Origin: Scenedesmus sp. ARA3
Lineage: Eukaryota > Chlorophyta > Chlorophyceae > Sphaeropleales > Scenedesmaceae
Reading direction: 5' to 3'
Length of the DNA stretch: 64,000 bases
NCBI GenBank assembly: GCA_004335835.1
Contig: RWJK01001900.1
Location: 1-64,000 of the forward strand
Part shown: positions 1 through 10,369 of the stretch, piece after piece
Numbering within the stretch: position 1 is the first letter of the stretch
Layout: each line of letters begins with the position of its first letter
Notes under the pieces: model-generated
Database searches by the model: none
Told to the model about the DNA's origin: nothing
The model's input: the letters and a program-made list of their open reading frames with translations, nothing else
Program-made: the position numbers and the translations under genes

Positions 1-591
1 GAAACAACGCGTGCATAGCACACAAGCAAAGAAACAATCGTCCGGGATACGGAGTGGAAGACTCCTTATTTTAGCATTTGGCACAGCGTACATTTCGTAT
101 CATTTTCAAAGGCGGGAAACCAAGGATTGCAATCCCACGACCCAAACCTGAATGCAATCCAAATGTTTTGATATCAAAGTACTGAGCTGCTGATCACGAG
201 GCAGTCTAGCCTGCCATCAGGTGCCTGGGCTTTCACCGGACGAAACTGCTGTCCCTGGCAGCTCAGCTGGTTCTTACTCAGCTGCAGGCAACTCAAGGTA
301 ATGCTTTGACAGCTGGATTGATTTCGGGCGGGGAGATGCCTGGATCAGGCAACAACAGCAAAAGAGCGCAAAAGAGCTCAAATGAAGTGCTGAGCTGTCG
401 CGTCTACGACGCAATGCAGCACGATGCGACAGGTACATTCAAAGTCATGGACAGTTAAAGTTTCGAAACAGCTGCCAGCAGGTGTTAGCAGGCACCTTGA
501 GACCAACGAACTTGCTGTGCTGTAGCAGTGTGACGATTGACAACATTGTCTCGTGACTGATTGCAGGGTAGAGCCTCTGTCGGGTACAAGC
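1..591. other. Left-edge non-coding stretch / 5' region of the first gene
   Basis: No coding region with family-like or compositionally convincing sequence is visible on either strand. An acceptor-like ATTGCAG lies at 559-565, just upstream of the first usable ATG at 592, so a 5'-UTR intron or an upstream exon of the first gene is possible. Confidence 0.4.
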
Positions 592-1247
592 ATGCCATGC
601 CAGGTGACTGGACGTGCGGCTGTAGCTGGGCTGCTGCTTGCATATGCAGTGGGTCTCCTGCAACCACTGCCCCAGGCTGCTGCAGCTGCACCACCCCTGG
701 AGCTCTCAAAATGGAACAGGGCATACAAACTTACAGTCAGCAACATCGACAGCAAGCTGAAAGACCAGTACAACCTCGTTGAGCAGTCGTGCGTTAAAGA
801 CGCCGGCTTTGGCAGCGACGCCGCAGCAGCAACCCTGGGCGCCTGTTACTACCGCCAGGAGAGCAACGGCACCTACACAAAATGGACCAAGAAGGCCAGC
901 GAGTGGCGCATGAACACAAACTGCTACTGCTACGCTCTCAACATCTACCGCGATGGCTTCTGCATCCCTGGCAGGAGCAGCGCAGCAGTCACCGACGCGC
1001 TCATGTCGGGGCAGGAAAAGTCCTGCAAGCTGATGACAGCAGCAGTGCTGGCAGACGGGGCGGTGCCAGTGCCACGGGCACAGGCACTATCTGCTGCCCC
1101 GGCTCCTGCAGGCAGCCACTACATAGGGTTGCTGGTGCGCAACCGCAGCTGCATCCCTGCGCACTGCTGGCAGAATGACTTCCACCTGGTGCGAAGAGAT
1201 GACAACGGCAACTGGAGCTGGAAGGAGCCGGGTGAGCTGCTCAGCAT

Positions 1248-1285
<38 letters not shown>

Positions 1286-3350
1286 ATGTGGTGTGCTGTG
1301 ATGTGCTGAGGATGCAATGTTGGTGTGATGTGTTATCCTGCCGCAGTGGGCAGTTGCACAGGATGACTGGCATTGCGCTGTGATGCTCTGCACATGCTCT
1401 CCACAATGCGATTCAAGCAGCCGCGCAGCAGCAGCAGAAGTACACAGTGTCGAACAGCAGTTGATGCTGATTGCAGCTTTGCCTACTCTATAGCTGTTGC
1501 AGCAAACCAAATCAGCGTACCTTTGTTGCGACATGCGCTGCTGGCAATGTGTCTTCAATGCCTCCTGCATCCCTGCCTGCAGGAGGACCAGCGTCAGCGC
1601 TTGACATCACCAATCAGCCAGTCAGCGACCCGGAAGCAGCAGCGACCGCCGGCCTGCTGCCAGGTCACTACAAGACCTGGTGTGGCTACTTCCTGGCCAA
1701 CCCTTTGACCATGAAGATCGGCGGGAAGTTTGAGCAGCCGTACAACCTGCAGAGCCAGGCTGCCTTTCTGCAGCGGCTGCCTGGCGTGGCTGTGCAGCTG
1801 CAACAGCTGCCTTACAACCACAGCGTGGACGGCGCACCAGACAGGTTCACGCAGGCGATGATCGACCAAGATGCTGCGTGGGATGCCAAGCGGGGCACTA
1901 AGGTGAGCAATCATGTGGCTCGTGCTTGTGCTTGATTGCAACGTCATCAGGATGTTGTGCAGAACTACAACAGAAGTATGGACTTTGCAGCAGGTAGACG
2001 TTGCATGTTGTGGTGAACGTATGGAGCACTGGATGCTGCAGCATGCTCCTCCTGCGTTTGGTCACCTGCATGCTTGTTGCAACAACAGGCGAGCGTTTGC
2101 TTCCAATAACCTGTCAACTTTCCGAGAGTGTACACTGCCACGCTGTATGCCGTATGTATGTATGCTTGCAGGAGTGGAACGACTTTTACGCACAGCTGGA
2201 TGCCAGCCAAAGCGGCGGCTTCGACGAGCACTTTGCACAGCAGAGGGGAGGCACGGCCAACCAGCAGCAGCAGCAGCAGCCTCCACAGCTGCAGCCACCT
2301 CCGGGCATGTACCCAAACAACTCTGGCAGTGTGGATGATCGTCCTGACCCAGAATATGAGTCAGATGCTGAACCTGAGGGCAACACAGGCCCTGGCAGCA
2401 GCAACAGCAGCAATGCAACTCACGTGCCCAGTGAGACAGTTGGTGACGTGATCACTGACGAAGCCAGCGTGCGCAGTGCGAGCAGCACTGCTGCAGCAGC
2501 AGCTGCCAGCGCAGCCAGCAGCACAGCGCGCACGCCACCTTACGTCAAGTCAGTGGCGATGCGTGCAGGCATGCCAGTTGGCGTGCCTGCTGGTAACCCC
2601 TTCGCTGCCAACGGCCCAGCTGCAGCTCAAGCTGCTGCTGCTGCTGCTGCTGCTGCCAAGGCCACCCCCGCTCACATCAGCAAGGTCACACCTGCTGCCA
2701 ATAACCCAGCTGCAGCAGCAGGTGCAGCTGCTGCTGCTGCTGCCAAGGCAACCCCAACTCACAGTGGCACCGTCACACCTGCTGCCAATGCAAGCACCAA
2801 GACAAGCAGCACTGGCAGCAGGCGGACGAGTCACCCGCCCGCCCCCAGCAACGCCCATGTACGCAACACAGCAGGCACCACCAAAGCAGCTACAGCTGTG
2901 GCCTCTCCCCATCAAGCAGCTGCCACTCTGCCGTCGCGCCCAGCAGCAGCAACAGCAGCAGCTGTCAGCAATGGCTCTGCTGGGATGCGGCCACGCGCAC
3001 ACACGCCTGCACCTGCAGCAGCCTCAAGACCAGCAGGGCCTGCAGGCAAGCCCACATCAGCTGCTGCTGCTGCTGCAGCTCAGCCTGCAACACCCAAAAT
3101 TGCACCTGCATTACCCTCACAGGCAGCATTTGCGGGCTCGAAAGCACCTGCTACCACGGGCGTTGTGCGTGCACCGCCAGCAACGGTGCGGGCGGCACCA
3201 GCAGCCTTGCGTGCTGCGCCAGTAGTTACACCAGCAAAAGCGGCTGGCCAAAATGCGGGCCGCGTGCATCCCCAGTCAACTGCTACACCCTCAAGTGCCA
3301 GTGGCCCGGTGCAAGATGCCCTGGACAGAACCGCAAAACCGCGGCACTAG
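592..3350 (+). CDS. Secreted protein with NCYCYA / NDFHLVRRDDNG / WCGYF motifs and Ala/Pro/Thr-rich tail
   Basis: Three exons, 592-1231, 1583-1902 and 2172-3350, join in phase (1 then 0) to give 712 residues. The ATG at 592 is chosen because it opens directly onto a signal peptide (hydrophobic core AVAGLLLAYAVGLL); the same frame extends upstream only to a GTG. The first 330 residues carry a dense set of Cys and Trp with NCYCYALN, SHYIGLLV, NDFHLVRRDDNGNWSW and, after the first intron, HYKTWCGYF. From memory this order of motifs resembles an unnamed bacterial and algal family with NCYNYA...DFHWYR..NG.WSHKPG...CGYF; the spaced Cys and His recall papain-like or CHAP-like hydrolases, but that is inference. 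After WNDFYAQLD the protein becomes a roughly 390-residue low-complexity tail rich in Ala, Pro, Thr and Ser, suggesting an O-glycosylated extracellular or wall protein. No close functional name can be given. Confidence 0.72.
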
Positions 3351-3398
3351 CAGCCGAAATGGCCGCCAGTTGCTGCGCAGTGTACCATTTGAGTGCTT

Positions 3399-3421
3399 AA
3401 TGCTGCTTTTTAAGCAGCATT
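3399..3421. repeat. Perfect 10-bp inverted repeat in 3' UTR
   Basis: AATGCTGCTT, a three-T loop and AAGCAGCATT form a perfect hairpin 49 nt after the stop codon of the first gene. It lies in the presumed 3' UTR. Function unknown. Confidence 0.75.
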
Positions 3422-3565
3422 GGGCATACAGCGATGTATGTTTTTGCCTCCGCGTTTGACCTGCTCTGCGCGCATGTGTGTGTGTGGGTCTCTTGATGCA
3501 TACTACATCATATGTAGCATGCCGGTGGTAGCTATGTTTTGCATGATTGCACGCGTCCTGAGCTG

Positions 3566-3570
3566 TGTAA
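3566..3570 (+). terminator. Candidate TGTAA polyadenylation signal
   Basis: TGTAA, the usual chlorophyte polyadenylation motif, lies 216 nt after the stop at 3350. It is the first copy I see downstream of this gene. The motif is short, so support is modest. Confidence 0.4.
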
Positions 3571-3582
3571 TAGCATAAACTT

Positions 3583-3716
3583 GGTGTAGTATTTTGTTTA
3601 GGCACATGTGTGTGCTGTTGTATTGTTTTCGTGGCGAGCGTATGTTACTGGTGTAGTGCCTTGTTTAGGCACATGTGTGTGTGCTATGATGTCTTCGTGG
3701 TGTGCATATGTTACTG
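3583..3716. repeat. Two-copy 67-bp tandem repeat
   Basis: GGTGTAGT...TTGTTTAGGCACATGTGTGTG...TTCGTGG...ATGTTACTG appears at 3583 and again at 3650, with scattered substitutions. It is intergenic or in the distal 3' UTR. Confidence 0.75.
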
Positions 3717-6577
3717 CTGATGGCCTTGCTTGGGCTGAGTGGTGTGTGTGTCTGTCATCAGCACAATGTTGCTCGTACCGCATCCACCTTGGGCGGTGTT
3801 AGGGTCACAACAGGTGTCCCGGCATTGGGTGCAACAGCTGCAGACAGATGTCTGGTGATGAAGGTGTGTGTACGCAGCAGCCAATGGTGGGCATCTGCTG
3901 CTTTGTTGCCTCTGCTGATGCTTACAGATTTCATGCAGGCTGCGTCTTGGAGCTGTAGGCCAATGGCGCTAGCATGCATTCGGACGACTTGGTTGCACGC
4001 ACAGCTAAACTACGGCATTTTGTTCTGGCGACACTGCATGCGTTCAGCTTTGTTTTGCATGGACATTGGCAGAGACTCTGCTATGCATCCTTCACACAGA
4101 TGGCCATCTTTTGCCCTGTGTGCATGCCTTTTACGCGCGCTCGCCACTACAGCGCCTGCAACACAGCACGCCTCACTGTGCTGAGTTTTCATTTCAAACA
4201 GGCTGCTGGAGGCTACACTGCCATTCGATTGTGGTGTTGCCCTGCTCTCTGTGTGATGGTGTGTGCATACCTGCATGGGTGAATGCGTATTTGATGTTGC
4301 CACATGTTGCATAGCCCTGATGATTGGCCGTGCGGACCGCCCCCAAGCAATGATTGCTTGTTGGCGGCACCAGCAGTGCCGGCTGTGTCATTTTATCACC
4401 TGCCGTGCACGATTGTCCTGGGATCAAATGCTGTGCGTCTGCACCTATCCCGGTTGAATGTCATTTTGTCTCGCATCATAAACTACAATCATCAGAAACA
4501 GTAGATCACAGTGCACGTATTTCATGCGCATCATCAAGTGTGAGATGTTGGAAGCTTGGCTGTTTCTACAGGCAGTACACTGCCGTATGCCAAAGCCTTT
4601 CACACAGTTGTTGGTTTGTGGATGCTGCGGATGGGACGCTATGTACAGCCCCTGCCGCTGCAGCGCCGCCAACGGCAGTCACAGCACCGCGTTCACCAAG
4701 AGGCATGGTAGACGCTAAACAAGTATGTCTTGCGCTGCTTGCACGCGCGCTGCTGCAGCCTTGAAGGCAATTTCAGCTGGTGGGCTGGTTGGGCATGGGT
4801 GTCTGGGCTTTTCTGGGCTGTCGCTGGGCTGTGTGGTGGCTGGGCGCTGCTTGGCCTGTCGGGTGCTTGATTCGCCCCGCATGATGTTGCCGGAATGAAG
4901 CCCTATCCCACAATGTGTTACATAGCTGCTGACCATCCAGATGGTTTTTTTAGAGGTGTTATCAGCACCTCACCTCAGCATCAGTCAGCAGTAGTGCATA
5001 GTTAGGCACACAGTCATGGCTGTCTCGCGATCTGTGGTGCTGCTGTCTTGTACCGGGTGGCATGCTAGTCAACGACGCATCTACCAGGGGTCAGTTGTGT
5101 ATGGGTGGCTAGCATGAGCCATTCGGATGCAAACATCAGTGCTTTGTCCTCATCTGTGCTGTATCATCTGGCACTGCCGTGGCAGGTCAATGGCGTCTGC
5201 TGCAGCTCCAGCACATTATGTGCATGCAAGAGCAGGTTGCTTCTGCCGTAATGGTATTGAAGCTTGGCGATTGTCGGTGTATACGACTGCTTGGCGATGT
5301 CGATTTTTGGCACCACAGAGGCTGCTGGAGACAGGCAGCATGTCTGCACAGCTTTCCTCGCAGACTGCCAGGCAAATGGCGCTTTGCTGTTTGGCGGCGC
5401 TACAGATAGGTGCTTCCTGCACTGCGTATGCAGATTTAAAGGCTGGTAGCTCTTCATTTGGCATGGTAGATATATCTACTGCTGGTTGTAGATGCGCTCA
5501 CCACACGGAGGGTGTGTGATTGTGGTGAGCACAGTTGTGCGGGAGCTGTCGGCACGCTCTGGACTGCCCCACATGTACATGAAATGTATAGAATTTCGTG
5601 CTGGTGTCGCACAGCTGCTTACTGCAGGGTGGCAACGCATGGTGGTTGTGCAGCAGGACACTTGCCTGCCCGTACCAGGGCTGTGTTGCGCAGGCCATGC
5701 ACACTAGCAAGGCAAGGTGGACAGTGAACACATGCGCAGCATCGTCTATGTGCATATGCTTGGTTGGTGCCACCAACCAGGGCCGGGCAGGGATGCTTGA
5801 TGTGGGGTGTTGCCCAGCAGGCACTCGAAAGGACATGTGCAGACGTGCTGGTGTTCAACCTCTGAACATCTGTTATGGCCAATGCGAATGTCTACTGGCA
5901 GTGCAGTGCATGGACACACATGCAGAAGCTTCGCATCAGGCTGAGGCATGTGGTTGCGTCATTACCTTCAACTCCTTCTGTTCACCAGCATGGTTGCTGA
6001 GCTTCCAAACGTCGACGTCAGTCAGAGTGTGGCAGGATTGGCCGGGGGGTCTCGAGTATGATCCTCGCGTGGGGCGCAGTACTGCTGACAGTGATAGTAA
6101 CATTGCTGCGAGTCCAGGGTTCTTGATATGCCGGCAGTGCACCGCCGCGTTTACCCTACTCATTTCGAAGCAGAAATGGAATATTTCAGCGATAAACAAG
6201 CTGGCATGGCTTCTGTAAACACCTCCGAATCAGCACACTCGATCGCAAGCCCATAAAACAAGGCTTCCGGACGTTGTGATCATTGCTACGAACGACCGGT
6301 TGCGTTGATGGGAGTATGCTTCAGCCTCCATGCAGGGGGAAAGGACACCGGCAGCAAGTCGGAGCAGGAGCAGCAGCATGTGGTGAGCACCTGGGTGACA
6401 GGACATGTGCGCGGCGTCTATCCATCTCGACACCAGACGGTGGCAGCCTAGAACCTTTTCTGCGCATTCAGAAGCTGTTTGTGACAGCGTGCCGTATCAG
6501 GCTAGCAGTCCTGCTGTGCTGCTGCTTGTGCTGTCACTGCTTTCCTTGCTTTGGACGTGCATGGCAGGTTGTGCAGC

Positions 6578-9395
6578 ATGCCACCATGCAACTTGAACCG
6601 CATGTGCAGCTTCCCTCCAGAAATCGGCTTTCTCCACCATATGACAGTATATGCGCTGCCCTGTCCTGCTGTCCAGGGCCGCAACGAGCTTGAAAGGCTG
6701 CCTCAACAGCTGCTGGTGCTGGTCCTCAGCCGGCTAGACCAGCGGGAGCTCTTCGGCGCGGCCCCACTCGTGTGCAAAGCATGGCAGGGAGCAGCGCAGC
6801 AAGCAGCGCAGCAGCTGCAGCTCAACCTCTCATACCTTGCGGCGCTCGGTGCGCCACCCCGATTTGTGCAGCTCATGAAATGGGTGCACCAGCACGGGCA
6901 GCAGCTGCAGCAGCTTCACCTCTGCAGCTCTGCGCCGCTCGGCGAAAGCAACCGCCGCATGCTGCTGCGCTGCTTAGCGCCGCAGTACCAGCGTTTGCTA
7001 CGGGAGCCTTGGCCTTTGCAGGAACAAGAACTTTCAACTGCTGCTGTCCTGCAGCTGCAGCAGCTGACCCTGCAGCTGGACCTAGAAGTGGAAGATGTGG
7101 ACTTCATTGCAGATCATGTTTGTGCGCAAGCGCCCATGCTGCAGCACCTCAAGCTGCAGCCGCTGAAGGCCAGCCTGGCTGATCTGCAGCTGATGGTGAT
7201 TGCTTGCATCCTGGGCAGCCTTGTGGGTGTGGACTCGCTAGGTGAGGGCCTGCAGCAGGGCAGTGTTTGGCTCCTTCACTGTTTGAGTTGCGTTTGTCAT
7301 TATCATTATTCACGATAAATCGCCGTCGCAGTCTGCATCTGTGTGTCAGGGCATGGCTGCGTGCTGTGTGTGCATTCTACAAGACATGCATTAGCACATG
7401 CTTCCCTGGTCAACTGCAAACCAGCTGGCGGGCAACCTGAACCTGCTGCACTCTGCTGCAGGCCCCATGCTGCCGCACCTCGACGCCTGCGTCTCCCAAT
7501 CCTCTGCTTCTCATTGTTCTGCCTAAACACGTGCATGCCTTTCTGGTTTGCATTCTGCCGCACTCTGCTGCAGGCCCCATGCTGCCACACCTGGACGCCT
7601 GCAGCGCCAGCGTGCAGCACCTTGCAGCTACAGCCACGCAGCTGCGCTCGCTCTCGCTCAGCCGCTACCAAGTGGGCAGCACCAGCTGCATCTCCAGCGC
7701 CACGCAGCTCACTGCGCTGCAGCTGCAGCACTGCGGCCTCGCTGATGAGGCGCTGGGTGGGCTGCAAGGGTTGGTGGATTTGCAGCGGCTGGAGCTGTCG
7801 GACAACTTGCTGAGCAGCGACAGCTGTCAGGCGCTGTGCCACTTGACGCAGCTGACACACCTGGACCTGAGGTGAGATGAGGCAGTTGCTTTTCGCAGCA
7901 CTTGCATGCCGCATGCGCTGCTGTGCGTGCTTGCAGTAGTCCTCAACCCTAGTAGCCTTGTAATGGTGAGAATAGTTTGCATCGAATGTTTGCGCTTGCA
8001 GTTACGAGTGGCATGTGCCTGCGGGGTAGGCAACTGCGCATTAGCAGTGCGGCTGCTTGCAGGCTATTTGCAGCACAGCGCAGCGGGACCTCGCAGCATG
8101 TTCGACTCTCCGCAAACCCCTGCAGCGACATGCACCTGCTCATATCAGCTGCACCTGTACCCCTCACAACCCCCCTCTGCCTCTTCACCCACCGCTGCCT
8201 TTCTCACCATTCCACACCCTCCACCCAACCCAGCGTCATGCCGCAGATCAGCCGGCTGCGCCAAAGCAGCTCAGCAGACATCTCCCCGCTCTCCAAGCTG
8301 ACCCGGCTGCAGCAGCTCAACCTAGTCGGCTTCGGGCTGGCTGACGTGACGCCGCTGTCCAGCCTGGGCCAGCTGAGCAGGCTTGAGGCTGGGCTGAACC
8401 CGCTGAGTGGGGATAGCCTGCGGGTGCTGGGCTGGCTGCCTGCGCTGGCCCACCTGGAGCTTGGCGGCATCAGCCAGGTGGGATTTTGGGTGCATCCTGT
8501 GTGTCTAAATCTGTTTGATCTCTCTGATTCCACTTTGATCTATTCGTCATGTTACCGGGCGCAAGACAGTTGTGAGTTGGTGCATGAGGCTGCCACACTG
8601 ATGGAACAACAGCAAGTGGGGGGTGGCGCCACATGGAAGTGCATGCGAGGTGGCTGTGCAGCAGAAAGCAGTGTATGCAGGGAGCTGCCTTGATGTTGCC
8701 CATTGCCAACTGTCTTTTGCGTGCACTGACTTTCCCGTGCCTGCCGCTGCTGCGCATGCTCTTCCCTGGGCACACCAAACATGAAGGCGTGGGTGCTGTC
8801 CAGCAGCCTGCCTCCACCAGAGGCGCTGCGGGCGCATGATGCGTGCTGGTACGGCCTCTCCGGCCTGACTGCCTGCACCCACCTGGACTTAGCTGGCTCC
8901 AACTTGAGCCATGTGGTGTGGGGCTGCCACCTGTGTCCAGCGCTCGGCTATGCCAGCCAGCTGCAGCGCCTCATTCTGGCGCACTGCCACACGCCTAGAG
9001 GTGTTTTGGTGCAGCTGGCAGCGCTGCCGGGGCTTGCAGGAAGCTTGCAGGAACTCAGCATAGACCGCTGCAGTGTGGATAATGCTGAGCTGGCAGGGCT
9101 GAGCGCGCTGAGTCAGCTTACACGGCTGAGCGCTGCAGCGCTGTCGCCAAAGATTGGCAACAAGCAGGCGGCGCTGCTGGCGCAGCTGCGCAGTCTGCAG
9201 GTGTTGTGTGTGCGCGGCAACGACTTGGGCAACAAGGGGCTGCAGGCGCTGGCAAAGGGGCTGCCGCAGCTGGTGTGTTTGGATGCTGGGGAGAATCCTC
9301 GTGTGAGCAAGCGCTGCGCGCAGCAGCTGGCGCCGCTGCTTGAGCGCGGCGAGGCTGCTGCTGCACGCGAGGAGGTGGAGGGCCGCTTCTGGTAG
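6578..9395 (+). CDS. F-box-like leucine-rich-repeat protein
   Basis: Four exons: 6578-7241, 7574-7871, 8234-8477 and 8823-9395 (8787 is an equally in-phase alternative for the last start, and 8270 for the third). Phases 1, 2 and 0 agree. Near the N terminus LERLPQQLLVLVLSRLDQRE followed by VCKAW is an F-box-type helix set. Later exons encode leucine-rich repeats of the LxxLxLxxN class, for example LVDLQRLELSDN, LTRLQQLNLVG and LRSLQVLCVRGNDLGNKGLQAL. The expected role is substrate recognition in an SCF ubiquitin ligase, but no substrate can be named. The start is uncertain: in-frame ATGs lie at 6578, 6602 and 6641, and CTGTCCAG at 6669-6676 could instead be the acceptor for an unseen upstream first exon. 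A second copy of the exon-2 start lies in intron 1. Confidence 0.72.
7449..7604 (+). repeat. Exon-edge echo: duplicated acceptor and start of LRR exon 2
   Basis: The 43-nt segment from CACTCTGCTGCAGGCCCC to GACGCCTGC occurs at 7449-7491 and again at 7561-7604, where it is the real exon start. The offset is 112 nt, so use of the first acceptor would shift the frame and soon meet a TAA. Confidence 0.85.
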
Positions 9396-10369
9396 CGCTT
9401 CTGTCGCCCAGTGTTGAAGCAGTTGGGTTGTAGGCTGGGAGTGTATGTGCGCGGGGTTGGCCTTGGCATGAAGTGGCACCACTTTTGGCAGCCAACAGGG
9501 GTCCGCACCCACCTGTGCACCTAGAGTGGCCCAGACACTCACGATCATGTCAGCGGCAATTTTGCTGAGGGCTTCTTCCTTCGGGTGCTTTGAGCACAGC
9601 TGCTTATTGTACATATGTCACTGTATCTGCCACCCTTTCATTGCTGCATCGCATCTCTATCATGCTGATCACAGTTGTCAGGTGCGCTGAGATGCAACGT
9701 GTGTGCATCCTGCTCCTGGCGGGTCTTTACATTCAGGCGCATTTGATGATGCCGCGGCACCACCTCCTTTAGAATCATTGTTGTCATGCGCTCATTCAAT
9801 GTTGCGTATCAGGGCTCGGCGTACACCGCACCACAAGGCAGGTGATGATGATGGGCACAGCCCTGCATGTCTGCTGAGCAGAGCAGCAAGCTCGCACTGC
9901 GGCTGCGGCATTTGTCAAGCATCCACGTGATTCATACCATTGGTTGCCATGTTTTTCACTGTTGCTGCCTAGAAACCACGCTCTTGCGCGAGTGAACCGA
10001 TTCAAATCGCTTTGTAACTGTTGCGCGGTTCTGGCAGGGGACGAACGATTAGTTTACCAGAGCACGGTTATGCATCAGGTGGTATTCCTCGTTGTTTGTG
10101 TGTTCCTTGGCCGCGTCGAGGCAGCGGCTTCGCATAGGCACAGCACGGCACCATCGCACGCCTGCTTGAGCTTGCTGCTTCTTCGATCCACCGCCTTCTG
10201 CTGCAATCTTTGCTACACGTCACTCGTTCGTTCAATCAAGAATCATCCTTACTTGGTTACCCAGCCTCACATGCGGGCCTGGCGCCCTTGGAGGCAGCAG
10301 CAGCAGTAGAGCCTAGGCAGGGGGCAGCCCCAACACAGCTGCGAGCCCTGTTTCGGGGCCAGGGGCAGC
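9396..10369. other. Intergenic region between the LRR gene and SPT16
   Basis: Contains the 3' UTR of the LRR gene and the 5' region of SPT16. I see no exon, RNA gene or clear core-promoter element. Confidence 0.5.
10013..10017 (+). terminator. Candidate TGTAA polyadenylation signal
   Basis: TGTAA about 620 nt after the LRR gene stop and 350 nt before the SPT16 start. It may end the LRR transcript. Confidence 0.3.

Larger units (their letters stand above)
3351..6577. other. Long gene-poor stretch
   Basis: About 3.2 kb in which I find no convincing exon on either strand. It holds the 3' UTR of the first gene, a two-copy 67-bp tandem repeat (3583-3716), TG-rich sequence and a tRNA-Pro-like relic at 6040-6136. 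Short open frames exist but have no recognisable motifs and no compatible splice partners. Confidence 0.5.

Noticed and set aside
2476..3225. Gln/Leu-rich alternative frame inside the first gene
   Set aside because: Shadow of the Ala-rich tail in another frame; only the frame joined by correct splice phases keeps the family-like N-terminal part.
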